From assembly GCF_001586165.1 (NCBI RefSeq), contig NZ_CP014608.1:4712001-4776000 (forward strand): 64,000 nt of DNA. The letters run 5' to 3'. Origin of the DNA: Obesumbacterium proteus. GTDB lineage: Bacteria; Pseudomonadota; Gammaproteobacteria; Enterobacterales; Enterobacteriaceae. Below the pieces are notes generated by a model. The model saw nothing but the letters and a program-made list of their open reading frames with translations, was not told the DNA's origin and did not search any database. Below are positions 54,001-62,125 of this stretch, one piece after another. Every line of letters starts with the position of its first letter. Position 1 is the first letter of the stretch. The translations under genes and the position numbers were made by a program.

Positions 54001-55749
54001 ATGGCAGGACGAATCCCACGTGTATTCATAAATGACTTGCTAGCTCGGACCGATATTGTCGATCTGGTCGATGCGCGTGTGAAGTTAAAAAAGCAAGGCA
54101 AGAACTATCATGCCTGCTGTCCATTCCATAACGAGAAAACCCCTTCATTCACCGTGAACGCGGACAAACAGTTTTACCACTGCTTTGGCTGTGGAGCCCA
54201 TGGTAACGCCATCGACTTCTTGATGAACTACGACAGACTTGAGTTTGTTGAGAGCGTTGAAGAGTTGGCCACTATGGCAGGTTTGGAAATTCCTTACGAA
54301 GCAGGAACCGGTCCAAGCCAGATTGAGCGTCACCAGCGTCAAAATCTGTATCAGTTGATGGATAGCCTTAGCGCTTTTTATCAGCAGGCTTTACGTCAAC
54401 CAAGCAGCCAATCAGCGCAGCAATATTTAATGCAGCGCGGACTGAGCCAAGAAATCATCGACCACTTTGCTATCGGCTATGCACCGCCGGGCTGGGATAA
54501 CGCGCTTAAACGCTTTGGACGCGATCTCGCAAGCCGCACAGCGCTTAATGATGCCGGTATGCTGGTTAATAATGACAATGGCCGAACTTACGACCGCTTC
54601 CGCGACCGCGTGATGTTCCCTATCCGCGATAAGCGTGGACGCGTTATTGCTTTCGGTGGCCGTATATTGGGCGATGGTACGCCAAAATACTTAAACTCCC
54701 CCGAAACAGATATTTTCCATAAAGGTCGCCAGCTTTTCGGCCTGTATGAAGCACAGCAACGCCATCCAGAATTGGCTAAGTTGCTGGTTGTTGAAGGTTA
54801 TATGGATGTGGTGGCACTCGCGCAGTTCGGCATTGATTATGCCGTCGCTTCGCTGGGGACTTCGACAACATCCGAGCACATTCAACTGATGTTCCGCACC
54901 ACGGATACCGTGGTGTGCTGCTACGACGGCGATAACGCCGGACGTGAAGCCGCATGGCGGGCGCTGGAAACCGCGCTGCCGTTTTTATCCGATGGTCGGC
55001 AGTTGAAGTTTATGTTCCTGCCCGATGGTGAAGACCCGGATACGCTGGTGCGCAAAGAAGGCACCGCAGCATTTGAACAACGCATTGAACAGGCCCAGCC
55101 GCTGTCAGCATTCTTATTTGATACGCTGATGCCGCAGGTCGATTTGAGTACTCCCGATGGGCGTACTAAGCTGAGTGCTTTGGCCTTGCCGCTGATTGGA
55201 CAGATCCCAGGTGAAACCCTAAGGTTGTACCTACGGCAGTTTTTAGGTCAGAAGTTAGGCATTCTCGATGATAGCCAGCTTGAAAAACTGCTGCCACGGC
55301 AGGCCGAGTCAGCAAATAGTTACCAGCAGCCTCAGCTAAAACGCACGACTATGCGTATACTTATAGGATTACTGGTACAAAATCCATCACTGGCGGCTGA
55401 AGTCCCTACGCTTGAAGGCTTGAGGGAACATCAACTGCCTGGATTGCCATTATTTATAGAATTGGTTGAAACCTGCCTAGCGCAGCCAGGATTAACAACG
55501 GGTCAGTTGATTGAGCTATACCGTGATAATAAATATGCCCAACAGCTTGAAACTTTAGCAACCTGGAACCACATGGTTATTGAGGACATGGTTCACCAAA
55601 CGTTCGTCGATACATTAGGCAGTCTGTATGACTCCATGCTCGAGCAACGTCAGGAAGAACTCATCGCGTTGGATCGAACCCAAGGCCTAAACGCCGATCA
55701 ACGACGAGAACTATGGGCACTCAACCAAGCATTAGCAAAAAAGAGTTAA
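54001..55749 (+). CDS. dnaG: DNA primase DnaG
   Basis: This 582-residue protein has a CHC2 zinc finger (CCPFHNEKTPSF...FHCFGCGAHG-type, about 39-64), the TOPRIM core with VVEGYMDVVALAQFG (about 265) and YDGDNAGREAA (about 309-319), and a C-terminal DnaB-binding domain (about 430-582). It makes RNA primers for replication. AAGGG precedes the ATG. Confidence 0.98.
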   Translation: MAGRIPRVFINDLLARTDIVDLVDARVKLKKQGKNYHACCPFHNEKTPSFTVNADKQFYHCFGCGAHGNAIDFLMNYDRLEFVESVEELATMAGLEIPYEAGTGPSQIERHQRQNLYQLMDSLSAFYQQALRQPSSQSAQQYLMQRGLSQEIIDHFAIGYAPPGWDNALKRFGRDLASRTALNDAGMLVNNDNGRTYDRFRDRVMFPIRDKRGRVIAFGGRILGDGTPKYLNSPETDIFHKGRQLFGLYEAQQRHPELAKLLVVEGYMDVVALAQFGIDYAVASLGTSTTSEHIQLMFRTTDTVVCCYDGDNAGREAAWRALETALPFLSDGRQLKFMFLPDGEDPDTLVRKEGTAAFEQRIEQAQPLSAFLFDTLMPQVDLSTPDGRTKLSALALPLIGQIPGETLRLYLRQFLGQKLGILDDSQLEKLLPRQAESANSYQQPQLKRTTMRILIGLLVQNPSLAAEVPTLEGLREHQLPGLPLFIELVETCLAQPGLTTGQLIELYRDNKYAQQLETLATWNHMVIEDMVHQTFVDTLGSLYDSMLEQRQEELIALDRTQGLNADQRRELWALNQALAKKS

Positions 55750-56008
55750 TCAGCAAAATTACCTATTTATTTTAATCGTACCACCCAGTGTGAACGAGGA
55801 ATGGCAAACACTTCCCAAACCGACAACACATTAGGTTAACGATTAAAAACTGAATTACGGCTTAAGTGCCGATGAAAAGCGGGGACAAGCCCCCGTATAA
55901 TGCCGCAATACCGGGGAGCGGCGCGCAATGAAAAAAACCCGTGTCAGTTATTGTTGGCGGTTCTGCTGCCCAACACCGATTTAAACTCTGAAGTGTGGAT
56001 ACCGTCTT

Positions 56009-57841
56009 ATGGAGCAAAACCCGCAGTCACAGCTAAAACTTCTTGTTACCAAGGGCAAGGAGCAAGGCTACCTGACCTATGCTGAGGTCAATGACCATCT
56101 GCCGGAAGATATCGTCGACTCCGACCAGATCGAAGACATCATCCAGATGATTAATGACATGGGTATTCAGGTGATGGAAGAAGCACCTGACGCCGATGAT
56201 TTGATGCTGGCAGAAAACATTGCTGACGAAGATGCTGCCGAAGCTGCTGTGCAGGTATTATCAAGCGTAGAATCCGAGATCGGCCGCACGACTGACCCCG
56301 TCCGCATGTATATGCGTGAAATGGGTACCGTTGAACTTCTGACCCGTGAAGGCGAAATCGACATCGCTAAACGTATCGAAGACGGTATCAATCAGGTTCA
56401 GTGCTCTGTTGCCGAGTACCCTGAAGCAATTACTTATCTGCTTGAACAGTATGATCGCGTCGAGGCAGAAGAAGCGCGTCTGTCCGATATCATTACCGGT
56501 TTTGTCGACCCTAACGCAGAAGAAGATCTGGCGCCAACCGCGACCAACGTCGGTTCTGAGCTCTCTTCAGAAGATCTGAATGACGACGATGAAGAAGAAG
56601 ACGAAGACGACGACAGCGAAGATGACAACAGCATCGACCCTGAACTGGCGCGTCAGAAATTCTCTGAACTGCGTGAGCAGTATGAAAAAACACGTGTTGC
56701 GATCAAAACTCATGGCCGCAGCCACGCGAAAGCAGCAGAAGAGATCCTGAATCTCTCTGAAGTTTTCAAACAGTTCCGTTTAGTGCCTAAGCAGTTTGAC
56801 TATCTGGTCAACAACATGCGTCAGATGATGGATCGCGTTCGTACACAAGAACGTCTGATCATGAAGCTGTGTGTTGAACAGAGCAAAATGCCGAAGAAAA
56901 ACTTCATCACCCTGTTCACCGGCAACGAAACCAACACAACTTGGTTCGAAGCAGCGCTGGCTATGGCTAAGCCATGGGGCGAGAAGCTGAAAGACGTGCG
57001 TGAAGATGTTGAACGCAGCCTGCAAAAACTGCATCAGATCGAAGAAGAAACCGGTCTGACTATCGAGCAGGTTAAAGACATCAACCGTCGTATGTCTATC
57101 GGCGAAGCTAAAGCACGCCGTGCGAAGAAAGAGATGGTTGAGGCGAACTTACGTCTGGTTATTTCTATCGCGAAGAAATACACCAACCGTGGGCTTCAGT
57201 TCCTGGATCTGATTCAGGAAGGTAACATCGGTCTGATGAAAGCGGTTGATAAGTTTGAATATCGCCGTGGTTATAAGTTCTCCACCTACGCAACATGGTG
57301 GATCCGTCAGGCGATTACCCGTTCTATCGCGGACCAGGCGCGTACCATCCGTATCCCGGTACATATGATTGAGACGATTAACAAACTCAACCGTATTTCC
57401 CGTCAGATGCTGCAAGAGATGGGCCGTGAGCCGACGCCGGAAGAACTGGCTGAACGCATGATGATGCCAGAAGACAAGATCCGCAAAGTGCTGAAAATTG
57501 CAAAAGAGCCGATCTCAATGGAAACCCCAATCGGTGATGATGAAGATTCACATCTGGGCGATTTCATTGAAGATACCACGCTTGAATTGCCGCTGGACTC
57601 TGCAACCTCCGAGAGCCTGCGTTCTGCAACACGTGACGTTCTGTCTGGCCTGACCGCGCGTGAAGCGAAAGTCCTGCGTATGCGTTTCGGTATCGATATG
57701 AATACTGACCATACTCTGGAAGAAGTGGGTAAACAGTTCGACGTTACCCGTGAACGTATTCGTCAGATCGAAGCGAAGGCACTGCGCAAACTGCGTCACC
57801 CAAGCCGTTCTGAAGTATTACGCAGCTTCTTGGACGATTAA
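56009..57841 (+). CDS. rpoD: RpoD, primary sigma factor sigma-70
   Basis: This 610-residue protein (E. coli 613) carries all sigma-70 regions: 1.1 (1-80), 1.2 (about 95-130), the acidic non-conserved insert with a DDDEEEDEDDDSEDD run (about 188-202), 2.1-2.4 (about 375-450, with RGLQFLDLIQEGNIGLMKAV and YATWWIRQAI), 3 and 4.2 (VGKQFDVTRERIRQIEAKAL, DNA-binding). The 259-base gap before it fits the heat-shock and minor promoters known inside E. coli dnaG-rpoD; I did not identify a sigma-32 site with confidence. Confidence 0.99.
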   Translation: MEQNPQSQLKLLVTKGKEQGYLTYAEVNDHLPEDIVDSDQIEDIIQMINDMGIQVMEEAPDADDLMLAENIADEDAAEAAVQVLSSVESEIGRTTDPVRMYMREMGTVELLTREGEIDIAKRIEDGINQVQCSVAEYPEAITYLLEQYDRVEAEEARLSDIITGFVDPNAEEDLAPTATNVGSELSSEDLNDDDEEEDEDDDSEDDNSIDPELARQKFSELREQYEKTRVAIKTHGRSHAKAAEEILNLSEVFKQFRLVPKQFDYLVNNMRQMMDRVRTQERLIMKLCVEQSKMPKKNFITLFTGNETNTTWFEAALAMAKPWGEKLKDVREDVERSLQKLHQIEEETGLTIEQVKDINRRMSIGEAKARRAKKEMVEANLRLVISIAKKYTNRGLQFLDLIQEGNIGLMKAVDKFEYRRGYKFSTYATWWIRQAITRSIADQARTIRIPVHMIETINKLNRISRQMLQEMGREPTPEELAERMMMPEDKIRKVLKIAKEPISMETPIGDDEDSHLGDFIEDTTLELPLDSATSESLRSATRDVLSGLTAREAKVLRMRFGIDMNTDHTLEEVGKQFDVTRERIRQIEAKALRKLRHPSRSEVLRSFLDD

Positions 57842-57865
57842 TTTCTTCCACATCGCGTTAAACAT

Positions 57866-57891
57866 AAAAACCCGCTTCGTGCGGGTTTTTT
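57866..57891 (+). terminator. Intrinsic terminator after rpoD
   Basis: AAAAACCCGC and GCGGGTTTTT with a TTCGT loop and continued T run, 25 bases past the rpoD stop. It may also serve convergent mug. Confidence 0.9.
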
Positions 57892-57910
57892 ATTGCATCA
57901 ATATCATCGC

Positions 57911-58408
57911 TTATTGGCCAAGCGCATCATTGAGAACCCGATAGCTCGCCACCAGTTCATCAACGGTGATGCGGCTCAATCCACTCGGGTTTGGCAGTAC
58001 CCAAATTTGAGTTTTCCCAATCGTCTTCTCTTGGCGACCCCACTCCACCTTGCGAATGCCAAATGCCTGCGTGTACGCCTGTTTACCAAGGATGGCGATA
58101 GATTGCGGCTGATAGCGCAAGATCTTCTGCTCAAGCGCGTCACCGCCCGCACGTAGCTCTTCACGCGTCACTTCCGCGGCCGTGACGGTTGGGCGAGAAA
58201 CTAACGCCGTGATACCACAGCCGGTATCCAATAAATGCTGCTCATCCTGTGGAGCTAGCTGACGCTGAGTGAATCCCGCCAGATGAATAACTTTCCAGAA
58301 GCGATTTGTCGGATTAGCAAAATGAAATCCCTGATGCGCCGAACTTAATCCCGGGTTAATCCCACAAAAAATGACACGAAGGTCGGGAGCTATTATGTCC
58401 TGAAGCAT
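57911..58408 (-). CDS. mug: Mug, G/U mismatch-specific DNA glycosylase
   Basis: This 165-residue protein has the uracil-DNA glycosylase family motif FCGINPGLSSA (about 14-24), AILGKQAYTQAF, and NPSGLSRITVDELV, all as in E. coli Mug. It removes uracil and ethenocytosine opposite G. It lies between rpoD and the tRNA-Ile gene, as in E. coli. Confidence 0.95.
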   Translation of the reverse strand: MLQDIIAPDLRVIFCGINPGLSSAHQGFHFANPTNRFWKVIHLAGFTQRQLAPQDEQHLLDTGCGITALVSRPTVTAAEVTREELRAGGDALEQKILRYQPQSIAILGKQAYTQAFGIRKVEWGRQEKTIGKTQIWVLPNPSGLSRITVDELVASYRVLNDALGQ

Positions 58409-58547
58409 CTGTCTTACATCCTATTCAATTTACGAATGACTAAGATCTTACAGAAATTACAATGATCTAGCTATGCTCAAAAAAGCTGCAACCGCCACAA
58501 AGCTACTGGATCTCATGCCCGCTTTTACTCTATAATCCCCGCCACTC

Positions 58548-58623
58548 GGCCCCTTAGCTCAGTGGTTAGAGCAGGCGACTCATAATCGCTTGGTCGCTGG
58601 TTCAAGTCCAGCAGGGGCCACCA
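58548..58623 (+). tRNA. ileX: tRNA-Ile2 (CAT anticodon, lysidine-modified; ileX type)
   Basis: This 76-base tRNA with encoded CCA has the anticodon loop CTCATAA (CAT). The sequence matches E. coli ileX, whose C34 is converted to lysidine to read AUA, and the place beside mug is the same. Its 3' part (58578-58623) is the attachment site of the element to the right, so the functional gene is regenerated by the element's left end. Confidence 0.95.
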
Positions 58624-58631
58624 AATTTTAG
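58578..58631 (+). other. Left attachment repeat (attL) inside tRNA-Ile
   Basis: 54 bases starting ACTCATAATCGC in the anticodon arm and ending AATTTTAG past the tRNA are identical to 61779-61832. Imperfect identity continues through a terminator hairpin to about 58686. Confidence 0.88.
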
Positions 58632-58648
58632 ATTTAGATTCAGTCATT

Positions 58649-58677
58649 TAAGCCACTTCTTATGAAGTGGCTTTTTT
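58649..58677 (+). terminator. tRNA-Ile terminator (left copy)
   Basis: GCCACTTC and GAAGTGGC form a stem with a TTAT loop, followed by TTTTTTG, 27 bases after the tRNA. Confidence 0.85.
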
Positions 58678-58828
58678 GTATCTACTTTTCAGTGACGGTA
58701 AAATGGCGGTCTATTGCACCACTAACAGGATGCGGTGGAGCAGGATTTATGTTTCCTAACGTCACGATAAATCGTTCCATGCTCTCCATAGTGATAAAGG
58801 TACAGCTACAATTAATATTCTGGCACTG

Positions 58829-59565
58829 ATGATAGCGCTCTTTGTATTTTTGCTTAGATATCGGGAAAAAAGATTAAAAGGTGAATACGCCCGTTCAAAT
58901 AGGGTAAAAGAGGTATCACCTCGAACGTTGAATCTTGAGCTAGCTTACTTCCGGGCTGTGTTCAATGAGCTAAATCACCTCGGAGAGTGGAAAGGTGAAA
59001 ATCCGCTAAAAAATATGCGCCCTTTCCGCACCGAAGAAATGGCTTGGCTAACTCAAGAACAAATTGCACTGCTGCTCGCAGAGTGCAAACGCCATGACCA
59101 TCCAGATTTAGAAATGGTAGTTAGAATTTGCCTTGCCACCGGCGCACGTTGGTCTGAGGGCTAAGGAAAAGCCAGCTCGCAAAATACAAGATCACTTATA
59201 CCAATACAAAAGGTAGAAAAAACCGCACCGTACCCATTAGCAAAGAGCTTTATGACTCTTTGCCTGATGATAAAAAAGGTCGGTTATTTAGTGATTGTTA
59301 TGGCGCGTTCCGATCTGCATTGGAAAGAACAGGCATCGAATTACCAGCAGGACAACTTACTCACGTATTGCGCCACACCTTCGCCAGCCACTTTATGATG
59401 AATGGTGGTAATATTCTGGTCTTACAGCGTGTACTCGGCCATACAGACATTAAAATGACCATGCGATATGCACACTTTGCTCCTGATCATTTAGAAGATG
59501 CGGTAAAGTTAAATCCTTTATCATCAATGGCTACTGCACATACGACTCTAACAGCTGAATTGTGA
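58829..59565 (+). pseudogene. P2-like tyrosine integrase, N-terminally degraded and frameshifted
   Basis: The left piece (58829-59164) keeps a core-binding part and the first catalytic arginine (LATGARWSEG). The right piece (59260-59565) keeps HVLRHTFASHFMMNGG (HxxR), GHTDIKMTMRYAHF (histidine and the tyrosine nucleophile) and a C-terminus like P2 Int (FAPDHLEDAVKLNPL). Between them, in the other frame, TKGRKNRTVPI supplies the catalytic lysine, so a small indel near 59158-59166 breaks the gene. About 90-120 N-terminal residues of a typical 337-residue P2 Int are missing; an ATG at 58703 could mark the old start. The element is probably no longer self-mobile. Confidence 0.85.
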
Positions 59566-59589
59566 AAAAATAATATTGGAGATTTTATA

Positions 59590-61563
59590 ATGATAATTGG
59601 AATTTTTTTAAGATACTTTAAAACATACAGTGGTACAAACTATATTCCGCTTTCTAGTGGGAGCAATTTTTGCGGATTAATCGGAAACAATGGGATAGGC
59701 AAAAGTTCAATTTTAGAATCATTAGACTCATTCTTTAACGGAAAGAGCTGGAATATTAACACTGGACTAAAAAAGGCATCAGCAAATACGGCAGGCTCTC
59801 ATATAGTTCCAGTATTTATGATTAGAAAGGAGGAACTACCAGAAAGGTTTCATGAAACAGCAAGTCGTTTAACGGAGCTCACACTTAATTTTGATGAAAA
59901 AAGTAGCGGCACACCAATGACACCAACAACCAGACCGCTTGTTAATGCCTTCATGGAACATATAGATAAAATAATAAGAAACAATAAGGTAGATGATTTT
60001 TTCATCATTCCCTTGGGGCATGATTCATCGGGAAATCCAAGCATCTCAATGTTAAATTGCAAGCAACTTACGGAAATGCTGAACCTCGATGAGGAATACA
60101 TTGAAAATAATAGATTAACAACCATAGGTCTTATTCATAATTTTTACGCATTATCAATGTTTCTAAAAGAAGAATACGAATTTATTTATATACCAAAAGA
60201 TATAGATCCTGAAACTTTCACAAAACTTGAAACTAGTGAGATACAAAAACTTATGGGCGAAAGCCTTGAGCAGATTATCAAGGAAAAAATCCCTAGTGAT
60301 ATAATATCTAAAATAAATACAGAGTTAAATTCATTTATATCTCAAATTGAAAATGAACTACAAGTATATAGTTATAGAACATCAGGCGATAGACAGCAAA
60401 ACCTTAAAAGAAGAGATATATATAACTTAATTATCGATGCATTTTTTAGAATAAGAAAACTTAACAAAAGAGACTCATCGAATTGGATCGAAATAAACTC
60501 ATTAAGCTCTGGTGAAAAACAAAGAGCCATCATTGATATAGCTCACGGTTTTTTAACAAACCATCGTGAAAATGGAGACAAATTAATAATAGGCATTGAT
60601 GAACCTGAGTGTTCCCTCCATATGTCAGCATGTTTTGAACAATTTGATAATTTATATCAAATAAGCAGAAATTGCCGCCAATTGATATTTACAACGCATT
60701 GGTATGGATATCTACCTACAGTAGAGGATGGATGTTCAACATCGATTATAAAAGAAAACCTCACCCATCACTTTGCATTATATGATTTAGCTGGTTATCG
60801 TGAAGAAATAAAAAAGAAAAATACTGAATCAAAAAATCGAATGCCTTATGATATCCGGTTAAAGAGTACAAATGATTTAATTCAATCAATAATATCTAGT
60901 ACACTTTCAGAAGAGCCATATAATTGGTTAATTTGTGAAGGTTCGACAGAAAAACTGTATCTTGGTTATTACCTTCGTGACTTAGTTGAAACAAAAAAAT
61001 TGAGAATAGTACCTGTTGGCGGTGCTAAAGAAGTAAAAAAAATATTTCAATTATTAGAGGCTAGCCATGATGATCTTCGAAAGGATATCAAAGGGAAAGT
61101 TTTTTTGCTATCAGACACTGATAGGGAGCTTATAAACTATCACGTAAATCAAATAGAAAAAATAAAATGCAAGCGCGTCATTAACGATCCGGTGACAAAC
61201 ACTACAACACTAGTAGATATACACTCCAATAAAGTTTCTCCACCGACAGAAATTGAAAATTGCCTTAATGGCTCAATTTTTATTAGCGCTTTGCTACACT
61301 TTATACACAATCATGAGCAATTTGAATATTTAGATGAGCTATTATTAGGAGAGAAAGATTCTGAAACTAATTTAAATTCTTATTACACTATGGATTTACG
61401 CCCTAAAGAAGAGATTATATTAGATAAGTTTTTCAATACAGAAGGTATAAAATATGCTTTTGCGAAAAAATATATCTCCATTGATAAATATCTAAAAGAG
61501 AAAAAAGGTATAAATACTCCTACACCAGCGTGGATCGAAGAGATAAGGAGCTTTTTCGAATAA
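59590..61563 (+). CDS. OLD-like ABC-type ATPase with C-terminal TOPRIM domain (candidate anti-phage nuclease)
   Basis: This 657-residue protein has an N-terminal SMC/ABC-like ATPase: Walker A GNNGIGKS (32-39), signature LSSGEKQ (305-311), Walker B LIIGIDEP (D337, E338) and H-loop H370. The C-terminal part has a TOPRIM pattern: CEGSTEK (E450, E454), VGGAKEV and LLSDTDRE (D509, D511). That is the architecture of P2 OLD nucleases and of merged AriA-AriB (PARIS) proteins. It has many ATA and AGA codons, much lower GC than its neighbours, and a GGAG motif 8 bases before the ATG, 24 bases after the integrase stop. The exact subfamily is not assigned. Cytoplasmic DNA or tRNA cleavage upon phage infection is an inference. 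Confidence 0.85.
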   Translation: MIIGIFLRYFKTYSGTNYIPLSSGSNFCGLIGNNGIGKSSILESLDSFFNGKSWNINTGLKKASANTAGSHIVPVFMIRKEELPERFHETASRLTELTLNFDEKSSGTPMTPTTRPLVNAFMEHIDKIIRNNKVDDFFIIPLGHDSSGNPSISMLNCKQLTEMLNLDEEYIENNRLTTIGLIHNFYALSMFLKEEYEFIYIPKDIDPETFTKLETSEIQKLMGESLEQIIKEKIPSDIISKINTELNSFISQIENELQVYSYRTSGDRQQNLKRRDIYNLIIDAFFRIRKLNKRDSSNWIEINSLSSGEKQRAIIDIAHGFLTNHRENGDKLIIGIDEPECSLHMSACFEQFDNLYQISRNCRQLIFTTHWYGYLPTVEDGCSTSIIKENLTHHFALYDLAGYREEIKKKNTESKNRMPYDIRLKSTNDLIQSIISSTLSEEPYNWLICEGSTEKLYLGYYLRDLVETKKLRIVPVGGAKEVKKIFQLLEASHDDLRKDIKGKVFLLSDTDRELINYHVNQIEKIKCKRVINDPVTNTTTLVDIHSNKVSPPTEIENCLNGSIFISALLHFIHNHEQFEYLDELLLGEKDSETNLNSYYTMDLRPKEEIILDKFFNTEGIKYAFAKKYISIDKYLKEKKGINTPTPAWIEEIRSFFE

Positions 61564-61610
61564 CCCCTTCCCCTTTCTTATACACAAAAAAGAGGGGTTA
61601 ACACTGAGTT

Positions 61611-61648
61611 CTCTCACCTCTTAGTTAGATAAGAGGTGAGAGTTGTTT
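61611..61648 (+). terminator. Strong terminator after the OLD-like gene
   Basis: A 13-base perfect stem (CTCTCACCTCTTA / TAAGAGGTGAGAG) with a 6-base loop is followed by TTGTTT. A weaker repeat AACCCCT / AGGGGTT (61562-61599) lies before it. From here to 61778 no gene is seen. Confidence 0.85.
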
Positions 61649-61778
61649 AGGCATAGCTAAATGGCGATAAAGTGGCAATATAAATTAAATGGCTAAAACA
61701 GGTAATCTCCGGCAAAAAATTCAACCTATCTAAATGATAAATAAAGTAAAGTATTGATTATTCGTTGTTACAGTAGGA

Positions 61779-61832
61779 ACTCATAATCGCTTGGTCGCTG
61801 GTTCAAGTCCAGCAGGGGCCACCAAATTTTAG
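61779..61832 (+). other. Right attachment repeat (attR), tRNA-Ile 3' fragment
   Basis: Exact 54-base copy of 58578-58631, holding the 3' 46 bases of the tRNA without its 5' half, so it is not a tRNA gene. A variant of the tRNA terminator follows at 61850-61878 (GCCACTTC / GAGGTGGC with G-U pairing and a T run). Confidence 0.88.
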
Positions 61833-61964
61833 TTTTAGATTCAGTCAGTTAGGCCACTTCTTTCGAGGTGGCTTTTTTGTTTCTAGGGGGGTAGTGTCCC
61901 CTTTTTGTCCGCCCATTTTATTTTGTCCCTTCTAATGACAGGCATCCCCCACTTTCTCAGGGCG

Positions 61965-61992
61965 AAAAAAAAGCCGCTAAGCGGCTTTTTTT
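61965..61992. terminator. Terminator after the chemoreceptor gene
   Basis: GCCGC and GCGGC pair around TAA with eight A and seven T flanks; on the minus strand it lies 134 bases past the chemoreceptor stop. It can work on both strands. Confidence 0.8.
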
Positions 61993-62051
61993 CTACATCC
62001 AGCACATTTTTTGCTATCCCGCCTACAGCAGAGTGAAGATAGGATATCGGG

Positions 62052-62090
62052 GGGTAGACCCGGTAAGCGAAACGCCACCGGGCAATACCC
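62052..62090. repeat. REP-like palindrome
   Basis: CCCGGT and ACCGGG (62059-62064, 62077-62082) pair within an outer GGGTA / TACCC repeat; the loop AAGCGAAACGCC resembles enterobacterial REP units. It lies between the terminator and the chemoreceptor stop. Confidence 0.5.
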
Positions 62091-62125
62091 ACCAGGCAAA
62101 CTGGAGCAGTAGCAGAGACGGGATG

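Larger units (their letters stand above)
58578..61832. mobile_element. tRNA-integrated mini-element with broken P2-like integrase and OLD-like gene
   Basis: Two direct repeats of a tRNA-Ile 3' end, 3,201 bases apart, bound a decayed tyrosine integrase next to attL and one AT-rich ABC ATPase-TOPRIM gene. P2-like phages and satellites integrate into tRNA genes this way and carry accessory genes such as P2 old. No capsid, repressor or replication gene is visible, so this is a remnant or a minimal cargo island rather than a prophage. Confidence 0.85.

Noticed and set aside
56580..56640. Acidic low-complexity tract
   Set aside because: It codes for the normal acidic insert between sigma regions 1.2 and 2 of RpoD, not a separate repeat element.
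61883..62092. Reading frame over the att-right flank
   Set aside because: It crosses a terminator palindrome and a REP-like element and has no recognisable domain.
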